Assembly (NCBI GenBank): GCA_025677815.1
Contig: JAIXMP010000020.1
Coordinates: forward strand, 248,001-312,000
Reading direction: 5' to 3'
DNA: 64,000 nt
DNA from: Phascolomyces articulosus
Taxonomy: Eukaryota > Mucoromycota > Mucoromycetes > Mucorales > Lichtheimiaceae
Positions 37,358 through 50,944 of this stretch are shown in pieces. The position numbers were made by a program, and so were the translations under genes. The notes below the pieces were generated by a model, which saw only the letters and a list, made by a program, of their open reading frames with translations, was not told the origin of the DNA and ran no database searches. The stretch's first letter is position 1. Each line of letters starts with the position of its first letter.

Positions 37358-37912
37358 TTTGTGTTTTAATTAGAGTTTGAGTTTTTTTTTCTTTCAAGAA
37401 TTTTTTTTTTCACCTTTTTGATCAAAATGGATTTGACAAGGCCTGTAAAACATGTCTGGAGTTAAAAAAAAATTCTTATGCTTGTAAACCTTGTGGCAAA
37501 TATCGATTTTATTATGTTACTTACATTGTTTATGAGTACCTCGCTTGCGTGAGCCACCCACACCGACACGAAGCAGCTAAAGATAAACAGATGAATATCA
37601 GTTGTGTTAAATGGTAAAATGCACCACCTATTTTTACGTTTTATTCAATTCAAAATGAGAAAAATAAAACTTACTTATCGAGACGGTGGCTGCGCTAGCA
37701 ACGCATCCCGCCCGAAGCGGACATGCTCAATTTAGGGATTGAATCCATGATCACTCCCTTTATCGTAATATATTCTTTGCTTTTTAGTAAAGTATAACTT
37801 CCTTCATAACCATAGTATATTCCACTTTCTTTTGTAATACTTTCATAACTTACCAAAGCAGAGCTAATGGGAGAGCCAAAGAAGAAGAAGAAAAGAAAAT
37901 CTTCTCTACTTG
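37358..37912 (-). promoter_or_regulatory. Candidate spliced 5' leader of the dihydroorotate dehydrogenase gene
   Basis: Upstream of URA1 on the same strand are GC-rich islands bordered by splice consensus: a segment ending CTCTGCTTTG with donor GTAAGTTATG (about 37856), one ending CTCGATAA with GTAAGTTT (about 37673), one between CTTTAG and GTAAGTAA (about 37525-37577), and a TTTTACAG acceptor near 37444 leading to the start codon. No continuous protein frame links them; a short upstream ORF beginning MSASGGMRC is present. The central island contains inverted repeats (CCGC-GCGG and TGCG-CGCA). I read it as a multi-intron untranslated leader, or possibly a separate structured RNA. Confidence 0.4.
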
Positions 37913-39580
37913 TGATATTTTATATTATGTTTGATCAGCACACACAACATATTATTATTAAAAATCAGTGATTATGGCCGTTCATCATCGAATGGAATAA
38001 CCGATGCCAATATAGTAAAACGATTATATATATCAATATTATTTTAATATGATATGATGACACGTAAGCGAATAATATGAGAGACGGAACATGAGAGATT
38101 AATATGGTTGCATTTTATATATAATATAATACGAAAGATTCGAGAGAACAGTAAGCATGCATCGATTGTTTACAAACTCTAATCAAAGTCAACAACTTAA
38201 ATATATAAATTAAAGTAGTCAGTTGAGAACAAGTTTCGATTATGTTACATGTATTATTGTAATGATAAACCACAATGATGTACTGTTTTAATCAGTAAGT
38301 TGTTATTAGGAGGCAACATATTATTACAAATGTAATCTCAAGTCATTTTAAAAAACACTATTATCCTCTGCCATAGCTTAGTTCTATTTTCTTTACTGCA
38401 TATTTGAGACAAAATCGAAAAATTTGTCTTATTGCTATTTGAACAGAAGGATGAGGATCATTTTGAGTTTTGTTTTTCCAGGTTGGTATCATCATTTTAT
38501 TGGCCAAGAGCCATTTCTTAGCTTTAAATATGATTGGCACCAGGCACTTTAACACCGCATTTGACAGGCCAACTTTCAATCGGAAACAAAATGTCGAAAA
38601 AAGAAACATTTGGAGAGCTTTCTTTTGTCAATATATTTTGTGTTCTTTAAATAATCTGATATATTTAAAATTAGGGTACCCAATATAATATGAAACGATG
38701 CATATTAAGGAACTTTGATATGCAAAAAATAAACTGAACATCAATGAGATTATTTCTTATAATCAAAGATTTTCTCTCCTTGGATACCAACCAGCAAGTA
38801 TTTACAGGTTATTTTCGCCTATAATCAACTACTCTGACGATAAATGGGAGTTCTTAAAATGCCTTGGATTATGTATAATAACATATTTTGGGGTGAGTGA
38901 CAAGTTCATCTCCTGTTTATCAACAGCATTTTTGAAAAGACTTGTTCGTTATGATTCCAATATTTGATAGATTATTCGATGGAGAAAAGAATATTCTTTT
39001 TCAGTTTTATACCTAGGAATCACTAACATTGCAAATATACGTTGAAAAACATTTATTCAACAAAAGTTAATAAAGTATCTAATATATAGTCATTTAAATA
39101 ATAGTAAACTTGGCAGACTAAATCAAGGCGTCTATTCCAACTTTTTATTATTTTTTAATTAATATTATTATATAATGTGTATTATTTTGTTGGTATATTT
39201 TTTTTTACTCATCTTTATATTGTCCCTTATGAATGCAGGACTATAACAAAAAAGGAGAGGGAAAATAGAGTATATATATAAAATCAATCAGATTATGTAT
39301 AGAAACCTCATATTTGACTCCTTTCTTTTTTAACAAAAAAAAAGTGAAACTCGAAACAGGAAGTAAGAAAAGAGAGAGATTAGAAAAAGAAGGAAGGGGA
39401 ATCAATAGAAAAAAAAAAGGAGAATAAACGAAAAAAAAAAAGTGAAGAAAATAATAGTAGTAAATGATAACTAAGTTATAAAAGTAAAATAAATATATAT
39501 AAAATAATAGTAGAGAGGAAAAGAGAGATTGTGATTATCTTTTGTGTGCTTGTATGATAAAAGAAAATATATATATATAA
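37913..39580. other. Intergenic DNA with two degenerate open stretches
   Basis: A minus-strand frame at 38361-38609 (82 residues) and a plus-strand frame at 38737-38967 without a Met (including YSDDKWEFLKCLGLCIITYF) have protein-like composition but match no family I know. They may be remnants of a mobile element or gene. The rest is A/T-rich, with a purine-rich tract around 39330-39440 before the receptor-like gene's 3' end. Confidence 0.35.
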
Positions 39581-41896
39581 TTATCGATTGCCTCCTCGAG
39601 GACTTTGTTGAAGCCACATTGAATCATTGGAATTTTGTCGTCGTATATTACTATTGCCCTTGCTATCATGTGTCGTCGCCGTTATTTGGGAAGCGTTCCA
39701 GTCCGTTTCCTCTTGTCTTGCATTGGGATCGTCCGCTTGTTTGACCGAGATATGGGGAGGTGGGGGTTGATCTACTTCTTTACTACTGTTATCACCTTTG
39801 CGACGTCCAGAGAACCTATGAGAAACTAAAGTGGCCGTTGACGGAGTAGAGGAAGGGCTAAGTGGTTGTTCGCCATCAGAATTGTTGGGTGGAGGCGGTA
39901 ATTGTCCGCGTTGATACCCGTTGTTATTATGAGTCGTGTTGGTATTATTATTATTGCCGGTATATTGCATTGGAACAATCACGGATTCAGTGTAATGAAG
40001 ATAATCGCTTGATGCCTGCGATGGCTGTACCATCAATGCGGTAGGTGCTGGAGCACCTGGGAATCCATCGAGTGGTTTGGCCGAGGATAAAAAGTCGTGC
40101 GCAGGTTGTTGCATGCTTGAACCGGCCCCATTAGCCAATGGTTTAGGGTGAAAAATAAGTACCACAATAAACCATACAATCATGGATGCAACATTAACTA
40201 ATAAGCATCAATGCTCTTATTGTTAGTAAAGAATATTTTATAACATTCTTTATGTAGTAGATATATCTAATTATTTGAAATGACCAATACTTACTATTAC
40301 AAATCATGAAATCCGCTGTAAACTTGTGTGCGTTCAAATATTTGCGTCCAGTCAAACCATCAGCACTAAGGATAATGAACGACAAGGAGGAATCAATAAG
40401 AATGATTGCAAGCATCAGATTCAATTCCTATTCATATGTTTTTTTTTATGAAGGAGAAGCAAGTTCATAATGATATTGTCAGATCAAAACAATCAACGCA
40501 CAGATATATGTATATAACACTTGACCAACTTTTGGCAGTATAATATATAAAATAAAATAAAAAAGGAGAGAAAAGAAGAAAAGATGGTACTTTTTTTTTG
40601 TTAAACGGGGAGGGGAGGGGAAGGTCACTTTTATAAAAATTCCTTATTACCTGGAAATATCGAATCTTGTGTGTAATGGATCTAGCGTTATTTGATTCTC
40701 GAGAATTGTTTAACACCTTTTGGAAACGGAAATGTGAAATAAATCCAAGAACAGCAATGAAGAATTGTTCTATTGATGTGTATAAAAATGATATATATTA
40801 GAGGATGATGGTGATGTGATTCATGGATTGAATACTTGATATAATAATATAAAGTTTGTTTCAGAATAATAAGTAACTTACCAACACCATAAATAAGTTC
40901 AGGCATAATTTCCTTGTATGTAGGATCATAGACATCTCGAGAGAAGTTATATTGAATGACAGGAAACATAATAATACTGACGCACGTCCTAAATATTTTG
41001 AAAATAAAGGTGTTATAATATGTATATTTACTTTTACATGCAGTTATATTTGTATTATCATGTCATTCATTGTTTATATATCCTGTGCATTTCACACATA
41101 CCAAACAATATAGAATAAAAATTCACGACTACTCATGAAGCTTGCTTTTGCAACAGAGTTGGCAAGGTAATTCCAAAAACATTGTAAGAGCAAAAGTGTA
41201 CCACTAACAAAACAAAGGAATCAAGTAAGCATCATTATTGAGATTTTTGTTTGTATAATTTTTTGTCAATTCCAGATACACAACAATCTTACTATACTCA
41301 CGTTTGTAACGAAAAACCAACACATAAACTGTAATCTATTATTAATTTGAAACAAATAGAATGAATATCGAAAAAGGAAACGAAAGGCTCTGAATTCTTG
41401 AAATCTAAATAATTGTTACCTGTTGGAATCACAAGGCTTTGATCTGCTTTGGTCCACATTTGTTCTGGTTTGGTAAATACGTGGCCAAAAATATCGGCAA
41501 AGCCCTCTTCGTATTTGATCTTACATGATGTTACATCTGATAAAACACATACACAAAAAATAAAGATATAGTTCGTTTAGAACATGATGCATTCTTTCGA
41601 TTTATATTTTTAGATGTACTGTCTTTGTCATTTACCATATAATAGCTGAAACGGTATCATAAATAGTAATAATAGTGTTACAATACTCTTTAGTTCACCC
41701 TGACGAAATCGATTGATATGTAAACATTGAAAACGATCCAGCGTCCAAATGCGGTACATTAACCAAAAGTACAGGTATGACAAGGACACCGCCCGTTCTG
41801 TTATTTTTTTTTTTTTTGCCTATGTTAATAATCAGTATTGCAAAGAACAAGAGATAATAACTTACGCAAAAAACTATAATCACTCAAATGAGTCAT
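39581..41896 (-). CDS. Seven-span receptor-like protein, similar to the 7TM part of fungal 7TM-RGS proteins
   Basis: Multi-exon minus-strand gene: exon 1 41866-41896 (MTHLSDYSFL), exon 2 41636-41797, then exons near 41420-41540, 41290-41320, 41105-41205, 40880-40990, 40647-40770, 40300-40430 and 39581-40200. Hydrophobic segments include SLSYLYFWLMYRIWTLDRFQ, IVTLLLLFMIPFQLLY, REFLFYIVW with SIIMFPVIQYNF, QFFIAVLGFISHF, LMLAIILIDSSLSFII and SMIVWFIVVLIFH. The pattern WTLDRFQC followed by a cytosolic loop and a KIKYEEGF segment recalls the membrane half of fungal 7TM-RGS receptors, but I see no RGS domain. The C-terminal 180 residues are low-complexity and Ser/Pro/Asn-rich. A signalling role is inferred only. 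Confidence 0.55.
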
Positions 41897-44184
41897 GCTT
41901 AATTAAAATAAAGTGGGTTATTATTATTATTATTAATAGAATAAAAAGAAAAAGAAAAATGGAAAAGAAGAGTAAAAACTAAAGTTGCTTCAGATAAAAA
42001 CTATAAAAATGTTTTATCAAAGTGAAGGGGTGTTCATAATTTTGAAGAGGAAGAAAAAAAGTCGAGGAGGTGGAACATTTCCATCCAAGCGAGACCTTCT
42101 TTTTTTTATTGAAGTAGTATAAAAGATGGATAGTAACAATAGAAATGCAATGAATCCTCCCGGAGGTGTAGGAGGGGAATCGTCACTAGACTCTTTTTTT
42201 TTTTATCTCGAGGTACTTTCAGGAAGCTAGGGTCAAGCAGCAACGGATTAATAATAGATAATAGGAACCAGTATTAGTAGTAGTCATAATAGTCCTGATA
42301 TTTATCAATTTTTTTTCACATTAAGGAGGAAAATGTGTGTATATACCTGTGTAAGAGTAAAGTAGCAGGTCGAGGGTGTAATGATATTATTACTTGCTTC
42401 TTGTGTATTTAGTGTAGGTAATGATGACAATAATAATCTAAATAGAGGTTAAAAGGCGATTTGAGTCGTTGTGATAAGTGTTTATGTGCATTTTTTTTTT
42501 GAGGATAATATATGTGTTAACTATAAAGCGTGTATGTGTTGGGTGTGTGCACATAGTGCTAAAAAAGGGGTGTTAATGTTTAATCTGTTTATTCCACTCC
42601 TATTCTATCCCTATAATAATAGTGATAGTAGATATTTGGGGAGAAAAGGCCTGCGTTTTCGGAGTCACCTCGTGTCGATCCATTTGTCATTGTTTTTTAT
42701 GGTTATTTATACTTTTAAACAGGGTCGACCAAAAGAGCGAAAAAAAAATCAATTTATGCTTGGAGAAAAGAATAGAATTAGTCTCTATAATAGAAGACAC
42801 CATCATTCAGTATTAAATCCAAACCACGTCGTTCAGAGTAATATATAGGCAACAATATATATAACAGCCCATTACCATGATGATAATAATGGTGTTTTAT
42901 TCTCTCCCCCTTCATTAAATTCTATTATTATCTATAATAGCATTCTTGTTTTTCTTTCGTCTCATTAGTAACAAGTAGTACTACTATGAATTATATTCTG
43001 TGATGTTCGATTATAAATTCTGGATCATCAGCAATACTATAATTGGTATTTTATACAGTATATAGACTCTTTTTAATACAATGATATATCAAATAAGCAG
43101 ACTCTATATGTAAATAAATAACTGTTATAAGTGTAATGTTGTTTTCACAATATCGAAGCACTTCACTGGAAAAGATTTATACATTTACATAATATATCCT
43201 AGGCTGCCATCATTCCTCATTGAAAAAATCATTGTTACTTCCCTCTTTTTCTCCATCATATATTCTATTCCTTTCCATAATTGTCGTTATGTTAGTATTC
43301 ATTGTCTGTGGCCAATGATATAGATAACGAATATGAAAAAATACAACAAATATGATCCGCTATAATTACAAACAATAATCTATGTGCTATTTACTGACAA
43401 AACTTTATCAAAAACCTTCCCATATACATAAAAAGTATTCATTTTCTCTGGAAACACATCCATTACTAAAGGGATTCTATCAAAGTATTTTGTAGTGAAT
43501 GATGATTATAAAACATGTCAAAAGGGAAAAAAAAGAATGATTTTGTCTAAGCTAGAAGAAGAGGTATCATATCCAATGCTCATAATATATATTATATATC
43601 CTGTAGATAAAAAAAGTTTTTCTCCTTCTAAAGCAGAAACTTTTTTATCACTCAGTTTTAACACCATAATATCAATAAATTATACCAAAAGATTTGACAC
43701 TACTTCGATGGGTTTTTAACTTTGAAGATCTCTTGGTGATATATAAGCTGTCCATTATGAGAATTTTTATGCGACCCCAAATACTAACCTAACCAAAGGA
43801 ATTTTCAGGAACAAGAAAAAATTGTAAATATGAGGTCAATATGGACTTGGGTGTGTGCACGGTTAGAAAAATATTGACATAAAAAAAGAACGGATAGAGA
43901 AAGTAGTAATGATGATATTGATGGTAATTATCATCATAAACCCACTCTCACTATTTCTTGATTTGTTGGTCTGACTAAATCAATTGAGGGGTGGGAGAGG
44001 TATAACTTATACCCATTCTATCGTTTGTTCCCCGATCACCTTGGATTTAATAATCAAAAATGCCTGTGTGAAAGAAATGAATAATAGAGTAAAACAATAT
44101 GAAAAGGATACCTTAAAGCCAAAACTGGATTTTTTTCCCTTCATTCTTCTCATTTATACTTTTTTTTTTTTTTGAAAGATAAAC
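41897..44184. other. Intergenic region between divergent receptor-like and kinase-fold genes
   Basis: 2.3 kb with no supported gene. Open frames in 42.4-42.9 kb have poor composition and overlap each other. Promoters of both flanking divergent genes should lie here. Confidence 0.45.
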
Positions 44185-46362
44185 ATGACAACTGAAGATC
44201 TTGGACAATCTACTTCTGGCATTCGAAAAGGGTGAGTTTCTTTTATTATTATAATAGGAGTGTTTGCGTGTGTATATATAATTATATGTCTCTTTTTTTA
44301 TATAAAACCTCCTCATATATGAGCTATTATAATGGCTACCTTACATATTATTAACATACAAAAAAGAATAACCCTTCTCCTCTTCCCTTATTTTTCCTCC
44401 CGTTTCCCTCCGTGCTTTTTCTTTACTAATTGTGAACTATGCAAAAAAATGGGACATTCTAACAAAATAAATTCTTTTACTCCTTATAAATTGTAACCCT
44501 AATTTAGTCATGAACTGAATGCAGCAGCATTAGAAGACTTTATGGTCAAGCACGTCCCAGGATTTGTACGTCCACTAGAAATTAATCAATTCAAGTTGGG
44601 TCAGTCAAACCCAACTTATATGCTTAAAGGCGGAGAGTAAGTTGATATATCAATTGGATGAGGGGGAGTAACAGTTATTAATATTATTAGAAGAAGAACG
44701 ATCTCATATAAAAGATGAGAGGAAGAGAGAAAGAATGAAAAAAAATAAGATTTGGATCTCGTTGAAAAAAAGACCCATTTTTTTTAATAAAAATAAAACT
44801 TTATAATAATAGTAAACAACAATATGTGATGCGTAAAAAACCGCCAGGACAACTCTTGTCAAAGACTGCTCATGCAGTGGAACGTGAATTTCGGGTTCTT
44901 CACGCATTGGGCAAACAGTCTGAGGTTCCCGTACCAAAGGTCTATGCACTTTGCGAGGACAATTCAGTATTAGGAACGCCATTTTATGTAAGTTTTATAC
45001 ATTTTGCTTTCATTACGAATTGACTCCTTTTCTTTCTTCTCTGCGTAGGTGTGAAATCTAATCTAAAACCTTAATTTTATTTCTTTTCATATATTGTATT
45101 ATAATAGATCATGGAATTCTTGGAGGGTCGAATCTTTTCAGATGTTCGTTTATTAAGTTTACCTTATGAAGAGCGCAGAAAATGGTAATAATAATAATTA
45201 TTATTGAGTGATATCTATAAGGCTAATTATAGGTTTATCTTCATTACACAACAGCTGGTTTTCTGCAGTGGAAACACTTGCTAAACTGCACAAGGTAGAT
45301 TACGCCCAAATCGGCTTGAAAGGATATGGAAAGGATGCAGGGTTTTATAATCGTCAGATGGCATCCTTTGCCAAGATTGCAAAGGCTCAAGGTGCAGTCA
45401 AGGATGAAGATACGGGTGAAGTTGTAGGTGATATTCCTCGAATGGATGAATTGTACGCATGGTTTAAGCGTAATCAAGTACCTGACCGTTCCTCTATTGT
45501 TCATGGCGACTATAAGGTAAAAATATAATATAATAAAAAAGCTCTCTATTGAATGCATAATATAGGCTTCTTTGTTGCATACATGTTATGCATGAATTTA
45601 TTTTTGCTAATGCATATTCATTATATATTTCTCGGATAGATTGACAATATAGTAAGTTCATACTATAGAGAAGGAGAGTGCCCTCTTCTTTTCTCCTCTT
45701 CCCACCATCCACAACTCCTTCCCCAATTATTATCAACAATCCTTTTCTCCGAATCCCTGATGTATCAAGGTTATCTACATATAATGTAGGCTGAATGCAC
45801 TTAATGAAAATGATTTATTTATTAGATTTTTCATCCTACAGAACCGCGTGTCATTGGTGTATTAGATTGGGAATTATCAACAATTGGCCATCCACTATCT
45901 GATTTAGCAAATCTAGTCTTCCCATTCTTTACACCTCCTGGTAAAGAAAGAATTGGTTTTAAAGGAGAAAAAGACTTACCTATCCCAGGAGCCGATGAGC
46001 TCATGCAGGTTTATTGTACAACGGCGGGTATACCTTATCCGATTGACCGTTTTATGTTTTGTGTTGCTTTTAATACGTTTAGGGTAAGTCAGGTTGGGGT
46101 TTTTTGTTTTATTTGTCTTCATATCTTCGTGACGTTATGCACGACATTTTACTTGACTGACTGACTATTATTATTACTATTATGTTTAAAAAAGTCGGCG
46201 GTTATTTTCCAGGGCATTGCAGCGCGTGCAGCTCGTAAACAAGCTTCTTCTACTCAAGCAAAAGCCAATGGTGAACTACGTCATCGAATGATTAGATTAG
46301 CCCTTGAATATCCAGATAATGGAGATTTACCCACATCTACTTCAAGTAGTAGCAAACTCTAG
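44185..46362 (+). CDS. Aminoglycoside-phosphotransferase-fold kinase, ACAD10/11 kinase-domain type
   Basis: Predicted small-molecule kinase related to the N-terminal domain of ACAD10/ACAD11. In animals that domain phosphorylates 4-hydroxy fatty acyl substrates before the fused dehydrogenase acts on them. Exon 1 is 44185-44231 ([15 protein letters not shown]) and exon 2 starts at 44508. Family blocks in order: [45 protein letters not shown], the catalytic VHGDYK-IDNI-IFHPTEP loop, [20 protein letters not shown] (metal-binding Asp), and a C-terminal basic helix. The catalytic-loop residues IDNI come from a 12-base microexon, 45640-45651. The protein ends TSSSSKL at 46362 with no dehydrogenase domain, so it is a stand-alone kinase here. 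Confidence 0.85.
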
Positions 46363-48112
46363 TTATCTTAATTATTATAAATTTATTACGTACTAATTAA
46401 TATATATTGACGTTGTTATAATGAGAATGTTATCCTCAAAATAAAAAGGCACCCAATAACAAGAAAAGAAAAGAAAAAGAAAAAAGAAAAAAACAATGAT
46501 AATAAAACGATGAAACAAACACTGCATGTTTATTTTATTTTTTTTTGCCATTGAACCATAATGGATTCTTTAAAGTTCAAGAACAAAAAAAAAGTCTACT
46601 TAGTGGTAACATGTATATATCGAAACAAAAACCGCCACTTTTTTGAAGCAGCTGACTTTTGGAATAATAATAATAATAATAAATGCTCGTTGTTATATAC
46701 GTCACGAGGAAATTAAAAGAATACAACGATGAGTACAAATTGTCAATGCGCGTGATTCGCACGGTTCAAATTATGAAACAGTAGTACGGGTTATATATAT
46801 ATATATACATATTATTACTTATACGATCTTTTTGTGGTTTACCAGAGCTCTGGTGTGCATAAGTAGTGCACCGATTTCCGAAAGACTGGTCACCATCTTT
46901 GGGTTATTATAGGATATCCTCCTCTTTTTACATATTTTATATATAAAAAAAGTTGGTCTGGGAGTGGGGGCAGGATAGGGCGATCCTTTTTATATTGGAC
47001 ATAAAAAAAAAGATGAATGAATGTTTCAGGACATTGGTGAACTTATCACTATTTTTTTGCATGCGCCATTTCTTTCTGTCCTTTTTTTCTCTGTTTCCCC
47101 ACTAGGATTATACTATTAAAGGGATTCAGCTATTAATATTATTTCATGTGTTATAAAATCAAATTATAGATTATTAGACTCTTGCATTGTACGTCCATGG
47201 TGACTAAATTGTTTATATTCTGGAGACTTGGTCTTGACCCTATTACCATATTCTTAATTCATTGTTTTTTTTCTACACTACGCAAATTCTTTTTTGTTTG
47301 ATCCGATATATACATATTAATGAGAATAAATGATGATGATAAATAAGACGTGATATATAATATAATGGGATCTTTCCTCTATTCGGGAAGTTACATTAGT
47401 ACTACCATGGATTACTCTCATTTGATATAATGGCGATCGATCATAACCTACATATTGGAACTGAAAAAAAAAGAGGTTGGTCTCTGTGTCTTTTTTTTTT
47501 TTTTTTGTTTGTGACATCCTGTTTTCTCTTTCTCTATACTACCCAAATGAATCTAAAGGTATTTCTATTATTATTAGGAGACAATAATAATAATGACGAT
47601 AATGGCGATTGTTTTTATTTTTATTTTACCGAGATGCCTATGCGTTGCTCATCATGTGTTTTTCGCCACCCAAGCATTTGACAGGCTGCATGTAGACCCG
47701 CATCTTTGCTATTGGTATTTCTCGTCAGATTAATTTTTTTTTGCCAAAGTGTGAGAAATACGCTTGTTAAAAAAAATGGGACCGAGCTTTGTTGTTGGAG
47801 AGAGAATTCACATAGTTAATCTGCATCAAAAATGTCTCGTTTTTATTTTATTCGCCGATGTGGATGGATGATCCATATATATCACAGTCGGTTGTGCGTT
47901 CATGCATGATCGAAACTCCTTTCTTCTCTTCTCCTTCACTTTTTTTTTCATTTCATTTCATTTTATATTTTTTCAACTTCTTTGATTTTTGTTTAAATTA
48001 TATTCATATAATATATATATATATATATATCTACATATACATACATAGTATCGTCAACACTCGTCGTCTTTTTCTTTTTGATCAATATTTATCATTTACT
48101 TCATCATACAGA
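46363..48112. other. Intergenic DNA, no gene supported
   Basis: A/T-rich with T runs and TA dinucleotide tracts (for example near 46793-46808 and 48009-48030). The open frames at 47.3-47.7 kb are Phe/Leu/Asn-rich and overlap on opposite strands. The right end should hold the promoter and leader of the zinc-finger gene. Confidence 0.45.
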
Positions 48113-49599
<1,487 letters not shown>

Positions 49600-49664
49600 A
49601 CAATGACACACACATATATATAATCCAAACGTTCACTCCCATCCACATGGAAATAACAAAAAAA

Positions 49665-49721
<57 letters not shown>

Positions 49722-50338
49722 ATCCTCATTCACGCACTACCACCTCTTTTATATATATATATATATGTGTATATATTTTTCTATACAAATCCTTTCTGCA
49801 TTATATTTCAGTCTTTTCTATCTTCTTATAAATAAGCTATTACAATCTCTTTGCCACCCCTTCCTCTCAAAAAAAATATGTATGTTAATTAGTATTATTA
49901 TTTTATATTGTTTGATCCGTTCTTCCTTTCTCTTTTTTTATATATTCATTTCTTCATCGCACTACTATATTTCTCTTTCTATTATATATTGCTTATATTT
50001 TTTCTATCACTCCAAAGCAGCATTTTTATCAAGGAGTTTTTCTTCTTCTTCTTTAGTATGTAGTCTCTTTTTTATATATATCTTCCCACATTCTTTGTTG
50101 TATATGATATGAAGAAAATCCCAAAATTATTAATAATAATCCACAACCATCATCATCATTATTTTCAATCATCACGTCATACCATCATTTGAGGCACATT
50201 ACTTTTTTGTGGAATACAACGTGGCCCCATCTAGAGTGATACGAATCGAAATGGCTTTTCTATCTCTCTCTCTCTCATTAGAGGCTTTTTATTCTACTTT
50301 GTATAATAACTGGATCGATTGAGTTCCCTGTCCATTTA
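49600..50338. other. 3' region of the zinc-finger gene and intergenic DNA
   Basis: Contains the CA microsatellite, a TA tract and pyrimidine-rich low-complexity DNA. Open frames here are products of simple repeats. Confidence 0.5.
49666..49719. repeat. (CA)n dinucleotide microsatellite
   Basis: About 27 perfect copies of CA starting some 70 bases after the stop codon of the C2H2 gene, so probably within its 3' UTR. It creates a spurious Thr-His / Cys-Val frame on either strand. Confidence 0.97.
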
Positions 50339-50944
50339 TTATTTCATATAATTTGTAACAGCTTCATCACCCTCTTCATCTCTTCGGACCGAACATCTGG
50401 ATTTTGCTTTTGTGCCACGACTCATGTGGACACCAACTGTGTGAGAACAAATAATAAAAACGTAAAATTGAGTAACATTTTTACTCTTTGTTAATAACAA
50501 ATAATCATATTATACAAATTGCCATTAAGTTAACTGATGGTGTGAGTTCCCCAAAGCTAATTTTCCCAAAAAAATAAATAAATAAATAAATGATGTTATT
50601 ATTTATGACCTCGAGATCTATTACTGAAAAAAAATGCTTGCAAAAGTATTTTTCATTATTAGTCATATCTTCTATTTTGCACGAGCAACAACTATAGACT
50701 ATTTACCAAGATGATATATACAACTAGTAAGTCATAGTAATATTCTAGTAGTACATAATAACAAATGAGAGAAATCTCGTGCTCAAACATGACATATATA
50801 GAGTTAGTCATTTTACTAGTTTAATCGTATCACCTTCATTGCTCATGCTGTTATATTATCCATGTTTTCGCGACCTGCCGATGGTGTTGCTGTTTGATGT
50901 TCAATGTTATAGAGATGTATGATGTAGGACATGGATGATAACAT
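50339..50944 (-). CDS. Candidate small two-exon gene, function unknown
   Basis: Two protein-like segments join in phase. Exon 1, 50875-50944, ends HQTATPSA with donor GTCGCG. Exon 2, 50339-50436, follows acceptor CTCACACAG and reads GVHMSRGTKAKSRCSVRRDE, ending VTNYMK. The result would be about 54 residues. The intervening intron (438 bases) is long for this genome and the donor is weak, so the exons may belong to different models. No family recognised. Composition is GC-richer than the surroundings, which is why it is listed. Confidence 0.3.

Noticed and set aside
37670..37760. Possible tRNA or spliceosomal RNA in the GC-rich island upstream of URA1
   Set aside because: The hairpins do not form a cloverleaf with proper A and B boxes, and no U1-U6 signature motif is present; kept only as a structured-leader finding.
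42471..42848. 125-residue plus-strand frame
   Set aside because: Composition is that of translated A/T-rich DNA, it overlaps another frame of similar length, and no splice partner or domain is visible.
47430..47681. 83-residue frame with several Cys near its end
   Set aside because: Phe/Leu/Asn runs come from T tracts and AAT repeats; the Cys residues do not form a metal-binding pattern.
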